A DNA stretch of 64,000 nt, taken from contig NZ_FNVT01000033.1 in the NCBI RefSeq assembly GCF_900108335.1, forward strand, positions 38,402 through 102,401. Direction: 5' to 3'. This DNA comes from Nonomuraea solani. GTDB lineage: Bacteria; Actinomycetota; Actinomycetes; Streptosporangiales; Streptosporangiaceae. Below the pieces are notes generated by a model. That model saw only the letters and a program-made list of their open reading frames with translations, was not told the DNA's origin and searched no databases. Made by a program: the position numbers and the translations under genes. Within the stretch, counting starts at the first letter, position 1, and the number at the start of each line of letters is the position of its first letter. Positions 8,102 to 16,306 of this stretch are shown here, one piece after another.

Positions 8102-9450
8102 CGCGCGGATCGGCCGAGCTCGATCGGCTGGGCACCCGTCCGATCGGGCGGCTGCTGTGGTGGACCTGCTCGCAGACGACGCTCTCGGTCGGCGTGTACG
8201 GCATCTACGCGCTCACGAACGCCTGGTTCGTCGCCCGCGGCGTCGGCGAGACCGCGCTCGCGGCGGTCAACCTCGTCGCGCCGGTCCTGTTGATCCTGGG
8301 AGCGGTCTCCACGACGGTCGGCGTCGGCGGCGCGTCGCTGGTCTCGCGCAGCCTCGGTGCCGGCCGGCCCGAGGAGGCGGCCCGCGCGGCGGGCACCGCG
8401 TTCGCGCTGTTCTGGCTGGTGGCCGTGGCCGTCACGGTCGCCGGTCTGCTCGCGCTCGATCCGCTGATGGCCCTCCTCGGCGCGTCCGGCCCGACGATCG
8501 GCTACGCCCGGCCGTACGCCGCCGTGATCATCGCGGGGTCGATCTTCTCCACCGGCTTCTCCGCCGTCGTACGCGCCGAAGGGCAGCTTCTGTTCTCCAC
8601 GATGTTGTGGGGCATACCGGTCCTGGTCCAGATCGTCCTCGATCCGCTGCTCATCTTCGGGTTCGGCATGGGCGTCACCGGCGCGGCCCTCGGCACGGTC
8701 GGCGGGCAGGCCGTGTCGGCCGGGATGGCGGTGTGGTTCTTCTTTCTCAAGCGGGATCGCCCGTACCGGATCCGGCGGGCCGACCTGCGCCTCAACCTGA
8801 CGACGATCGGGGCGGTGCTCGCGGTGGGCGCCCCCTCGTTCCTGGCCGGTCTCGGTGCCACGCTGCTGGCGGTCCTCGTGAACACCAGCCTGGCCGGGGC
8901 CGGCGCGGTCGCCCTGGCCGCCTACGCGGTGTGCGCCCGGATCCAGACGTTCGTGTTCATGCCGCAGCTCGGCATCACGCAGGGGATCCAGCCGATCGTC
9001 GGCTACAACGCCGGGCGCGGGCTGACGCGTCGTGTCGGGCGTACCCGCACGCTGGCCTTACGCGCCACCGTCGGCTACGGTGCGCTGACCGCGGTGCTCG
9101 TCGCCGTGTTCGCGGAGCCGATCGTGCGGCTGTTCGTCGGCGACCCGCCGACGGTGGCCGTCGCGGCCGGCGCGCTGCGGATCATGGCGATCGGGTACGT
9201 CTTCGCCGGTGTCCCGCCGCTGATCTCCGCCTACTTCCAGGCTCTCGGCCGGGCCCTGCCGTCGTATCTGATCTCGATCGGCGTGCCGGCTCTCATCAAG
9301 GCCCCGATCGTCCTGGCGCTCGGGCAGTTCGGGCGGTTGGGGCCCATGGGGATCTGGATCGCTCTGCCCGCCGGGGAGGTCGTCTCGGTCGTGGCCGCCG
9401 CGGGCCTGCTGTGGGCGGTCACGGCACGTCGGCCACGAGCATCTCGCTGA
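8098..9450 (+). CDS. MATE family efflux transporter
   Basis: 450 residues with 12 hydrophobic segments in two similar halves, as in multi-antimicrobial extrusion (NorM/DinF-like) proteins. Characteristic stretches include TNAWFVARGVGETALAAVNL in helix 1, GIPVLVQIVLDPLLIFGFGM in the middle, and MPQLGITQGIQPIVGYNAG opening the second half. The family exports cationic drugs or metabolites using sodium or protons. Translation starts at a GTG overlapping the stop of the TetR-like remnant, so it was probably coupled to it. Codon 321 is a TTA leucine (9058-9060). The 3' end overlaps by 32 bp the tail of an opposite-strand TetR remnant. Confidence 0.9.
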   Translation: MTRGSAELDRLGTRPIGRLLWWTCSQTTLSVGVYGIYALTNAWFVARGVGETALAAVNLVAPVLLILGAVSTTVGVGGASLVSRSLGAGRPEEAARAAGTAFALFWLVAVAVTVAGLLALDPLMALLGASGPTIGYARPYAAVIIAGSIFSTGFSAVVRAEGQLLFSTMLWGIPVLVQIVLDPLLIFGFGMGVTGAALGTVGGQAVSAGMAVWFFFLKRDRPYRIRRADLRLNLTTIGAVLAVGAPSFLAGLGATLLAVLVNTSLAGAGAVALAAYAVCARIQTFVFMPQLGITQGIQPIVGYNAGRGLTRRVGRTRTLALRATVGYGALTAVLVAVFAEPIVRLFVGDPPTVAVAAGALRIMAIGYVFAGVPPLISAYFQALGRALPSYLISIGVPALIKAPIVLALGQFGRLGPMGIWIALPAGEVVSVVAAAGLLWAVTARRPRASR

Positions 9451-9700
9451 GCCGCCGTCGCAGGCGGGCGCCCAGGTCGACGCTGCCGGGGTCCAGCAGC
9501 CCGTCGATGAGCGCGTTGTGCTCGACCAGGCGCGCCAGTCGTCGGCCGTCGCGTCGAATCCGGCGAAGAACAACTCGCCGTTGACCCGTTCCCCCAGGAC
9601 CGCGGCGAGGAGTGACTCCTTCGCCGGGAGGTGGTGCGCCAGACCCATGCGTGAGACCCCGCAGGCGGCGGCGATCTCCTTGACCGGCCCGCCCCACGAC
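9419..9700 (-). pseudogene. Frameshifted, truncated TetR regulator
   Basis: The minus strand carries a TetR helix-turn-helix end (PVKEIAAACGVSRMGLAHHL then PAKESLLAAVLGERVNGEL) followed by FFAGFDATADDWRA. A one-base slip near 9525 then continues as LARLVEHNALIDGLLDPGSV and LSEMLVADVP and stop. The first helix of the DNA-binding domain is missing beyond about 9700. Together with the fragment at 7752-8101 this means that both genes flanking the MATE exporter are damaged regulators. Confidence 0.65.
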
Positions 9701-9732
9701 GCGATGGAAGATGTCCGTGCCGTCGCCGGCGC

Positions 9733-10449
9733 CTACGACACCGGTGGGGCGCCGGGCGGTGCGGCGAGCAGCCGGAGGTGCCGCAGCCAGGCTTCGACCG
9801 CGGCGCCGGCGTCGTTGACCTCCTCGCCGCGGACGGCGAGGCCGTCGGCGATGGTCGCGCCAGGGCAGGTGGCGGCGTAGTCGCGTGCGGTGGTCCCCAG
9901 GCCGCTCATGGCGTGGGTGGTGAACGGGACGACGGTCTTGCCGCGCAGGTCGAGGCCCTCGGTGAAGGTCGACATGATCATGGGCGCTCGGACGTTCCAG
10001 ATGGGGCTGCCCACCAGCACCGTGTCATAGCGGTCGATCGAGGGCAGCGGGCCGGCGATGGCCGGACGGGCGCCGGCGTCTTGTTCACGTACGTTCCGGG
10101 CGACGGTCTCCTCGTAGTCGCCGGGGTAGGGGTCGGCGGGTTCGATGCGGTGGACGTCGCAGCCGATCCGCCTGCTGATCATCTGGGCGAGGACCTCGGT
10201 GTTGCCGACCCGCAGGTTGCGGCGTCCTCCGTAGTGGTAGTTCTCTCCCGCCCGGGAGAAGTAGGCCAGCAGGACGGACTTGGCGGCCGATCCGGAGCGG
10301 GCGGGCCGGCCCGCCGGTGCGGGGCCGGGCGGGCGGGGCGGAGAGGAGGCGCAACCGAGGATCGGGACGCCGGCCAGCACGGCCCCTCCGGCCAGGACGG
10401 CGTGACGCAGAAACGAGCGCCGTTCCAGCGCGTCGCCGGGGTTCGTCAT
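9733..10449 (-). CDS. Tat-exported flavodoxin family protein
   Basis: 238 residues from an ATG at 10449, preceded by GGAG. Residues 10-15 (RRSFLR) followed by a hydrophobic stretch and a Cys (ILGCASS) form a twin-arginine signal, possibly with lipoprotein processing. The mature part is a flavodoxin: LLAYFSRAGENYHYG is the FMN phosphate loop, GNTEVLAQMISRRIGCDVHR follows, and the second FMN loop is VLVGSPIWNVRAPM. The relatives are Flavodoxin_4-type proteins often found next to aldo/keto reductases and alcohol dehydrogenases, which is the case here. It is likely an extracytoplasmic electron carrier; its partner is unknown. Confidence 0.85.
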   Translation of the reverse strand: MTNPGDALERRSFLRHAVLAGGAVLAGVPILGCASSPPRPPGPAPAGRPARSGSAAKSVLLAYFSRAGENYHYGGRRNLRVGNTEVLAQMISRRIGCDVHRIEPADPYPGDYEETVARNVREQDAGARPAIAGPLPSIDRYDTVLVGSPIWNVRAPMIMSTFTEGLDLRGKTVVPFTTHAMSGLGTTARDYAATCPGATIADGLAVRGEEVNDAGAAVEAWLRHLRLLAAPPGAPPVS

Positions 10450-10496
10450 CACATGCTCCGATGGGTGCGGGGCCGGCCGTCTCGCGGCCTGCCGGA

Positions 10497-11345
10497 TCAG
10501 TCGCTGACGCGCAACCGGCCGAGTCGGCCGACCATGGCCGGGTCGCGGTGGTCGAAGAACAGCGAGCCTCCGGTGTCCAGAGTGGCGATGCGGGCCATCT
10601 GGTCGTCGGTGAGCTCGAAGCCGAAGACGTCGAGGTTCTGCGCCATGCGGTCGGGGCGTACCGACTTGGGGATCACGACGACGCCGCGCTGGACGAGCCA
10701 GCGCAGCACCACCTGCGGCACCGACCTGCCGTGCGCGCCGGCGACCTCGCTCAGCAGCGGGTGGGCGAACAGATTGTTCCTGCCTTCGGCGAACGGACCC
10801 CACGACTCGATCTGGACGCCGCGCTCGCGCATGATCGCCTGATCGGCGGTCCGCTGGAAGAACGGGTGGGTCTCGATCTGGTTCACCGCGGGGGTGACCT
10901 CGTTGTGGTCGACGAGGTCGACGAGCCGGTCGGGGTGGAAGTTGGAGACGCCGATCGCCTTGACGCGGCCCTCGCGGTGGAGATCCTGCATGGCACGCCA
11001 CTGGCTGTAGACGTCGCCGAAGGGCTGGTGCATCAGGTACAGGTCGAGGTGGTCCAGGCCGAGCCTGCGCAGTGAGGCGTCGAAGGCCCGCTTGGTGTTG
11101 TCCTCGCCGGGGTCCTGGACCCACAACTTGGTGGTGACGAACAGGTCCTCGCGCGCGATGCCGCTGCTCTTGATCGCGCGGCCGACCGCCTCCTCGTTGC
11201 GGTAGGCGGCAGCGGTGTCGAGCAACCGGTAGCCGGCGGCCAGGGCGTCGGTGACGGCCTGCTCGGTCTGCTCGGGCGGGATCTGGTAGACGCCGAAGCC
11301 GAGGACCGGCATCTCCACGCCGTTGTTCAGGGTAACGGTCTGCAC
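10497..11345 (-). CDS. Aldo/keto reductase (2,5-diketo-D-gluconate reductase-like)
   Basis: 282 residues, the usual length of AKR5-type enzymes. The catalytic tetrad is complete: Asp43, Tyr48 (LLDTAAAYRNEE), Lys73 (VTTKLWV) and His106 (LYLMHQPFG). VVIPKSVRPDRMAQNLDVFG is the NADPH 2'-phosphate site. It is cytosolic and reduces aldehydes or ketones with NADPH. It lies 47 bp upstream of the flavodoxin on the same strand and is preceded by an alcohol dehydrogenase relic, so the three probably derive from one redox operon. Natural substrate not deducible. Confidence 0.92.
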   Translation of the reverse strand: MQTVTLNNGVEMPVLGFGVYQIPPEQTEQAVTDALAAGYRLLDTAAAYRNEEAVGRAIKSSGIAREDLFVTTKLWVQDPGEDNTKRAFDASLRRLGLDHLDLYLMHQPFGDVYSQWRAMQDLHREGRVKAIGVSNFHPDRLVDLVDHNEVTPAVNQIETHPFFQRTADQAIMRERGVQIESWGPFAEGRNNLFAHPLLSEVAGAHGRSVPQVVLRWLVQRGVVVIPKSVRPDRMAQNLDVFGFELTDDQMARIATLDTGGSLFFDHRDPAMVGRLGRLRVSD

Positions 11346-11367
11346 GGACTTTCCTTTCGAAAACGAC

Positions 11368-11524
11368 TCAGGACGTTGAGCGCCGGGAGATGTGCCGTCT
11401 CAGGAGGATGATCTGCTCGGCGCCCAGGCGCTTGGCGGCGATCACCCCGGGGCCGGGCCGACCGCGCCGTCGCCGATGACCACCACGCGGTCGCCGCGGC
11501 GCCGTACATGACGGCTGCGCGCAT
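11368..11524 (-). pseudogene. Scar of a zinc-dependent alcohol dehydrogenase
   Basis: The fragment begins with the standard ADH start MRAAVMYGA. It then jumps by deletion and frameshift to DRVVVIGDGAVG, the nucleotide-binding glycine loop, and shifts again to VIAAKRLGAEQIILLRRH. The intact enzyme would be about 340 residues; only about 50 codons from its start and middle remain. The catalytic zinc ligands and the whole C-terminus are gone. It sits between two aldo/keto reductases on the same strand. Confidence 0.75.
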
Positions 11525-11534
11525 GACGTGCTCC

Positions 11535-12512
11535 TCAGCGCTCCATCATCCGCAGGCCGGATTCGGGGTGGGTGTCGCCCGCGGCCGGAGGGAGGCTGGA
11601 GAGCTTGTCGATCTGCCGGGTGGTCAGCCGGACGCCGTCGGCGGCGGTGTTCTCCTCCACCCGGGTGACGCGCTTGGTGCCGGGGATGGGGGCGATGTCG
11701 TCGCCCTGGGCCAGCAACCAGGCCAGCGCGACCTGGGCGGGGGTGGCGCCCGCTTCGGCGGCGACGGCTTCGACCTCGTCGGCGATACGCAGGTTGCGCT
11801 GGAAGTTCTCGCCGGTGAAACGCGGGTTGCCGTGGCGGAAGTCGTCTTCGGCGAAACCGTCTGCGGAGCGGACTTTCCCGGTCAGGAAGCCGCGCCCGAG
11901 CGGCGAGAACGGCACCAGGCCGATGCCCAGCTCGCGCAGCAGCGGCAGCACCCGCTCCTCCAGGCCACGGGTCCACAGCGAGTACTCCGACTGGACGGCG
12001 GTGACCGGGTGCACGGCGTGGGCGCGGCGGATGGTGTCCGGTCCGGCCTCTGACAGGCCGATGTGGCCGATCTTGCCCTGCCGCACGAGGTCGGCCAGGG
12101 CGCCGGCGGTCTCCTCGATGGGCGTGTTCGGGTCGACCCGGTGCTGGTAGTACAGGTCGATGTGGTCGGTGCCGAGTCTTTTGAGCGAGCCTTCGACCGC
12201 GGTACGGATGTTGGCGGGGCCGCTGTCGAGGTTCCAGGGCCCCGCGCCGGCGTGCGAGACCAGGCCGAACTTGGTGGCCAGCACGACCTGGTCGCGGCGG
12301 CCCTTCAGAGCCCGGCCGAGCAACTCCTCGTTGGTGTAGGGGCCGTAGATCTCGGCGGTGTCGATCAGCGTGACGCCCAGTTCCAGGGCACGGTGGATGG
12401 TACGGATGGACTCGGCGTCGTCGGTGCCGGCGCCGGTGTAGCCGTGGGACATCCCCATCGCGCCCAGACCGATGCGGGAGACCTCCAGGTCGCCGAGCAG
12501 GACGTGCTTCAT
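11535..12512 (-). CDS. Aldo/keto reductase (AKR13/YghZ-like)
   Basis: 325 residues with an intact tetrad: Asp51, Tyr56 (LIDTAEIYGPYTNEE), Lys81 (LATKFG) and His124 (YYQHRVD). IPGTKRVTRVEENTAA is the cofactor phosphate-binding segment. This group reduces a broad range of aldehydes and ketones in the cytosol. It is the first gene of the minus-strand set that continues with the ADH scar, the second reductase and the flavodoxin, and is divergent from an XRE/MmyB regulator that probably controls it. Confidence 0.92.
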   Translation of the reverse strand: MKHVLLGDLEVSRIGLGAMGMSHGYTGAGTDDAESIRTIHRALELGVTLIDTAEIYGPYTNEELLGRALKGRRDQVVLATKFGLVSHAGAGPWNLDSGPANIRTAVEGSLKRLGTDHIDLYYQHRVDPNTPIEETAGALADLVRQGKIGHIGLSEAGPDTIRRAHAVHPVTAVQSEYSLWTRGLEERVLPLLRELGIGLVPFSPLGRGFLTGKVRSADGFAEDDFRHGNPRFTGENFQRNLRIADEVEAVAAEAGATPAQVALAWLLAQGDDIAPIPGTKRVTRVEENTAADGVRLTTRQIDKLSSLPPAAGDTHPESGLRMMER

Positions 12513-12699
12513 CGGGTTTCTCCGTTCCTCATCGGGAAGTCCACCAAAAAAAGGACATAAAGGCAGTTACCGGTATTCACTTTCGCGTGGTTCCGGCTTC
12601 GGTGCCAGGGCGGGTCGTGCCGGGGTGTGACGTACGGGGGTAATGACACGGCCCCCCACCTGCCCACCGAGTACGCCGGCGCGGTGTGAGACTGGAGGC

Positions 12700-13614
12700 A
12701 TGGCACCTCAGCGCACCACCAGCGGCAGCGACACGGAGCTGGGCCGGTTCCTGCGTGCCCGCCGCACCCAGACCAGTCCCGGGCAGGTGGGCCTGTCGGT
12801 GGGCACCGGCCTGCGCCGGACTCCGGGGTTGCGCCGGGAGGAGCTGGCCACCTTGTCGGGGATCAGCATCGACTACTACGTACGTCTGGAGCGCGGAAAA
12901 GAGACCCGCCCCAGCCCTTCGGTGATCGACGCCCTCGCGCGCGCCCTCCAGCTCGACGACGAGGAGCATCAGCACCTGCGCGAGCTGGCCGCCCGCGCGG
13001 CCCACTACGCCTCCGAGCCGCCGCCTCCGCCCAGCCGCACCGTGCGCCCGCACCTGAAACTGCTGCTGGAGACCCTGCGCCCCAGCCCCGCCTACATCGT
13101 CAGCCGCAGCATGGACGTCCTGGCCTGGAACCCCGGCGGGCTCGCCCTGTACGCGGGCCTGGAGGACTGGCCGCTCAAACAGCGCAACCTCGCCCGCTAC
13201 CTGTTCCTGCATCCCGCCTCGCGCGGGCTGTTCCCCGACTGGGACAACCAGATCCGCGGCTGTGTCGCCCGGCTGCGCGCCCAGGCCGGCACCGCGCCCG
13301 ACGCGCCCGACCTGGCCGGCCTCGTCGGCGAACTGCTGCTGAAGAGCCCCGACTTCGCCAAGCTGTGGGAGCGCTACGACGTGACCGGCCGCAAGCCCGT
13401 CCGCAAGACCTTCCACCACCCGCATGTCGGCGCCATCACCCTCAGCGCCCAGTCGATGGCGCTGGAAGGCACCCCAGGCCAGCGCCTCGGGGTCTACGTC
13501 GCCGAGCCCGGCAGCCCCGACTACGACGCGATGCTGCTGCTCGACCTGACCGCACCCTCATCCACCACGCCCGCGACCGCGACCGATGAGACGTCGCCGC
13601 GCGCACAGTCCTGA
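12700..13614 (+). CDS. XRE/MmyB-type helix-turn-helix regulator
   Basis: 304 residues when started at the ATG at 12700 (MAPQRTTSGSD), just after GGAGG. A longer frame from 12643 has no support. Residues about 15-85 are the Cro/CI-type helix-turn-helix (GLRREELATLSGISIDYYVR then LERGK). Residues about 105-280 are the MmyB-like ligand-binding domain: SPAYIVSRSMDVLAWNPGG, NLARYLFLHPASRGLF, and the closing LGVYVAEPGSPDYDAMLLL. Members typically repress a divergent oxidoreductase gene; here the neighbour is the aldo/keto reductase at 11535-12512. Confidence 0.9.
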   Translation: MAPQRTTSGSDTELGRFLRARRTQTSPGQVGLSVGTGLRRTPGLRREELATLSGISIDYYVRLERGKETRPSPSVIDALARALQLDDEEHQHLRELAARAAHYASEPPPPPSRTVRPHLKLLLETLRPSPAYIVSRSMDVLAWNPGGLALYAGLEDWPLKQRNLARYLFLHPASRGLFPDWDNQIRGCVARLRAQAGTAPDAPDLAGLVGELLLKSPDFAKLWERYDVTGRKPVRKTFHHPHVGAITLSAQSMALEGTPGQRLGVYVAEPGSPDYDAMLLLDLTAPSSTTPATATDETSPRAQS

Positions 13615-13691
13615 CCCCGGAGTGGGGGATCGCGCCGCTGGAGCCGCCCGCCGATCGGCCGGCGACGGCACCACCGTCAACGCCGTCGCTC

Positions 13692-13716
13692 GCCGGCGGG
13701 TAGGCCACCCGCCGGC
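13692..13716. terminator. Bidirectional terminator
   Basis: A perfect 10-bp stem (GCCGGCGGGT at 13692-13701 and its complement at 13707-13716) with a 5-nt loop lies between the convergent XRE regulator and SSI-type inhibitor genes. Confidence 0.75.
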
Positions 13717-13735
13717 CAAGGGGTTGAGGACATGT

Positions 13736-14140
13736 CTAGTAGATGAACAGCCACCCATAGGTGCTGCGAAGGCAGGTCCAGTCCGGCCACTGCTCGTCCC
13801 GGCTGATGGTGTTGCCGTAGGCGGTGCCGGTGATCCGGGTGCGGAGCGCGCCGTTGGTGGTGGGCGGGCATTTGGCGCCGCCCTGGTAGAGCAGCTTGTC
13901 CAGGTCGCCGCCGGCCTGGCGCAGGTCGTCACAAGCGCGCCAGACGTCCATGTACCAGTCCGTCTCGGCGGTGCCGCCGTCCGGGTCGCAGGTGATGGTG
14001 TAGCTGTAGACCTCGGTCGGGCGGGAGGTGGGGTTCCACTGGATGAAGAGATCGGCCTGCGGGTCACTTGCCGCGGCGGCGGGTGCGGCAACGGCGAGCA
14101 GTGCGGTGGCGGCGAGCGCGCCGGCCAGTTTGCGGAGCAT
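13736..14140 (-). CDS. SSI-type subtilisin inhibitor-like secreted protein
   Basis: 134 residues from an ATG at 14140 (MLRKLAGALAATALL), giving a signal peptide that ends AAAA near residue 24. The mature domain of about 110 residues matches the Streptomyces subtilisin inhibitor pattern: four cysteines at 51, 70, 91 and 123 in the order of the two SSI disulfides, with ACDDLRQAGGDLDKL around the second and KCPPTTNG at the reactive loop. The usual P1 hydrophobic or basic residue in that loop is replaced by Pro/Thr, so target specificity may differ or inhibition may be lost. It is the lead member of a small inhibitor-like cluster with the I36-type protein at 15137-15505. Confidence 0.78.
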   Translation of the reverse strand: MLRKLAGALAATALLAVAAPAAAASDPQADLFIQWNPTSRPTEVYSYTITCDPDGGTAETDWYMDVWRACDDLRQAGGDLDKLLYQGGAKCPPTTNGALRTRITGTAYGNTISRDEQWPDWTCLRSTYGWLFIY

Positions 14141-14285
14141 GGAATCGTCGTCCCTTCGAAGGATTCGGCCTCTCCATGGAGGGCGGGACATTCCGTTCCC
14201 TGATGTTCCATCGGCCGGCAGCCGCCGCGCGAGTCACCAGAGCGACACTCGGCTCGCCGCACACGTTCGTTGGGGCCAAGCCCTC

Positions 14286-15140
14286 TTAGGACGTGGTGCT
14301 CTGGACGACGCGGATGGCCTCGGTACGTTCCTTCTCAAGTGTCCGGCGAACCTGGTCGAGATCGGCGGGGTGCTGTTTCAGGGCGGCGGTCTGGAGCTTC
14401 TCCTCCGTACGGCGCCAGACCTCGACGAGGCCCGTCTCCTCCTTGCACGCCACGTCGGCGACCGCGGTGGCCGTCTGGGCATTCGCCGAACCCGGGTCCT
14501 TCCACCGGTCGTCGGCGGCGGCCGCCAAGGGGTCGGCGTACTCCTTCTGGCCGCGGGCGCGCATGCACGACCGCCACTTGTCGAGAGCCGCCCGGACATG
14601 GAGGTCCTTCGTCCGGGCCTGTTCGAAGATCTCCCGCTCCAGGCGCGTCAGAAGGGGCGACTCGGTGCCGTCGAGGTAGACGCGGTCCGTGCTGTCCTGG
14701 AGGCAGTCGCGTGCCGCCGATCTCTCCGCCGCGTCGCGGTAGCCGCCGCGGGCCCGTCCCGCCCGCTCTCGTTCCTTCTCGGCGGAGGTGAGCGGGGCGC
14801 GATAGCCCGCCTGCTTGGCGACCAGGGGTTCCATGACGCCGTAGCGGCGCCGGTTGGGCGCCTCGATCACGGTGACCCCGGGGAGCGCCGACCGGCTGTA
14901 CCCCTTCTTCGTGAGGCACTGGCTGGTGAGGACGTCCGCCGCCCGCTCCACGAGTGCGATATCCGTCTCGGTTCGCTTGTAGGTGTCGAACGGCAGGTGC
15001 AGCGCCCGTGCTTCGGCGGATGGATCGATGACGGGTCGATCGCTCGCTTTCGAAGCGGTCTGGGGGGCGGGAGCCGCGCACGCGGCGCTGGACAGCAGCG
15101 CCAGCGTCACGCAGCCCCACGCCCATCGTCCAGCGATCAC
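14286..15140 (-). CDS. Putative lipoprotein of unknown function
   Basis: 284 residues starting at a GTG that overlaps the stop codon of the upstream I36-type gene (GTGA, 15137-15140), so translation is probably coupled. The N-terminus has a hydrophobic stretch and a lipobox (LLSSAAC, Cys about 21). The mature part is highly charged and mostly helical (AEKERERAGRARGGYRDAAE; LTRLEREIFEQARTKDLHV; RRTLEKERTEAIRVV) with a few conserved-looking Cys residues (SQCLTKKGYS, DKWRSCMRARG). The pattern recalls a large, uncharacterised actinomycete lipoprotein group. No catalytic motif is seen. Confidence 0.75.
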   Translation of the reverse strand: MIAGRWAWGCVTLALLSSAACAAPAPQTASKASDRPVIDPSAEARALHLPFDTYKRTETDIALVERAADVLTSQCLTKKGYSRSALPGVTVIEAPNRRRYGVMEPLVAKQAGYRAPLTSAEKERERAGRARGGYRDAAERSAARDCLQDSTDRVYLDGTESPLLTRLEREIFEQARTKDLHVRAALDKWRSCMRARGQKEYADPLAAAADDRWKDPGSANAQTATAVADVACKEETGLVEVWRRTEEKLQTAALKQHPADLDQVRRTLEKERTEAIRVVQSTTS

Positions 15141-15505
15141 GCTACGTCGCAGGGGACTTCCCGGAACCAGAGGGATTCGACGGTGTTGTCGAATCCGTTG
15201 TTGGTGAAGTCGCTGTCGTTGCTGCGCGGCTTCGCGTAGTACCTGACGCCGGTCAGGTTGTCACCGCTGTAGAGGTCGATACCCGAATAGGACGCGTTCG
15301 CCATCGAGCTCGCCTGGTTCTCGAGAGCGCCCAGGTCGTCCCGCTGGTGGGTGGAGCACGTGATGTCCTTACGTGCGCCCTGATAGTCGTCGTGCTCCCA
15401 GAACGTGATGAGGTCCCTGCTGGCCAGCGACGCTTCGGCCGGGCTGACGGTGAGCACGGAGAACGACGCGACGAGCGCGAGCCCCGCGACCGCGAGTTTC
15501 TTCAT
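15137..15505 (-). CDS. Secreted peptidase inhibitor family I36 / beta-gamma crystallin-like protein
   Basis: 122 residues from an ATG at 15505 with AAGGA upstream; longer frames start before this site. A signal peptide ends at PAEAS. The mature domain opens with LITFWEHDDYQGARKDITC, the Greek-key opening of beta-gamma crystallin-like and I36 (SMI-type) metallopeptidase inhibitor domains, and ends ESLWFREVPC. Two cysteines probably pair. The family is known from the Streptomyces metalloproteinase inhibitor SMI; inhibition here is inference. It is the upstream gene of the pair with the lipoprotein at 14286-15140. Confidence 0.72.
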   Translation of the reverse strand: MKKLAVAGLALVASFSVLTVSPAEASLASRDLITFWEHDDYQGARKDITCSTHQRDDLGALENQASSMANASYSGIDLYSGDNLTGVRYYAKPRSNDSDFTNNGFDNTVESLWFREVPCDVA

Positions 15506-15745
15506 GTGGTCCTTTTCTGTGGATCGGTGGAAGCAGCCCGCCATGAGGTGCTGATCTTGGCACGAGATCATACTTATCCAGGACGTAGCGGACACGCTGT
15601 TTGGGGCGATCCAGTCGAGCACGGGCGAGTGGGGATGAAACGTCCCAGGTCGCGGGCTGGGGGAGACGGTTCGCCGCCGGGCGACTCGCGAGCCACGGTA
15701 CGGCCGGCGCCTGACCGACGAGGGCCGTCCGAAACCACAAGGTAC

Positions 15746-16213
15746 TCAGTCGAGCTCCTGCGCATGGTGTGCCGGAACGACGACGTCCTCGATTTCGGTC
15801 TGATGGACGTTGGTGGCGATCACCAGGGCGGCGGCCATCGTCACCGCCACCGCGATGACGGTCGGCGGCCGGCGGCGGCGCGGTCGCGTACGAGCAGAGT
15901 CCGGCTCCGGTGGCACGCCCATGTCGAGTCGCCTGCGGGCCGCGCTCCACTCCGCGGCCGCCTGTTCGTCGAGACCGCAGCCGCGGACGAACGCCGTGAC
16001 CACCTCCTCGCGGGGCAGCGTCTGGCGCTTGAGCATTCCGGCCGCGGTCGAGTACGGCAGGTGGTGGCCGGCCCGCTGCGCATGAGACTGGATGTCGCGG
16101 TAGCTGCGCCCGGACCAGGCCTTGAGCCGTTGGAGCGCGGCCACGAACTCGGCGTCGGTGTGCGCGGCGGCGGGGTCGGGACGTCCTGACCGCTCTTCTG
16201 TTCCGGTGCTCAT
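15746..16213 (-). CDS. Helix-turn-helix protein with C-terminal membrane anchor
   Basis: 155 residues from an ATG at 16213. Residues about 20-95 match a common actinomycete helix-turn-helix module (FVAALQRLKAWSGRSYRDIQ; LPYSTAAGMLKRQTLPREEV; FVRGCGLDE). A basic stretch RTRPRRRRPP is followed by one hydrophobic helix (VIAVAVTMAAALVIATNV) and a short tail that would be extracellular. Membrane-tethered regulators of this sort are frequent in Streptomyces-like genomes, but their signals are mostly unknown. Divergent from the serine hydrolase gene at 16307. Confidence 0.8.
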   Translation of the reverse strand: MSTGTEERSGRPDPAAAHTDAEFVAALQRLKAWSGRSYRDIQSHAQRAGHHLPYSTAAGMLKRQTLPREEVVTAFVRGCGLDEQAAAEWSAARRRLDMGVPPEPDSARTRPRRRRPPTVIAVAVTMAAALVIATNVHQTEIEDVVVPAHHAQELD

Positions 16214-16306
16214 AACCTGGCAGTACAGCCGAGTCGCACAGATCCGCACAAGCCGGAACAGCACATTCGTTGAGCTCTGGCCCGCGGATCGGGCAGCGTC
16301 GAAGGC

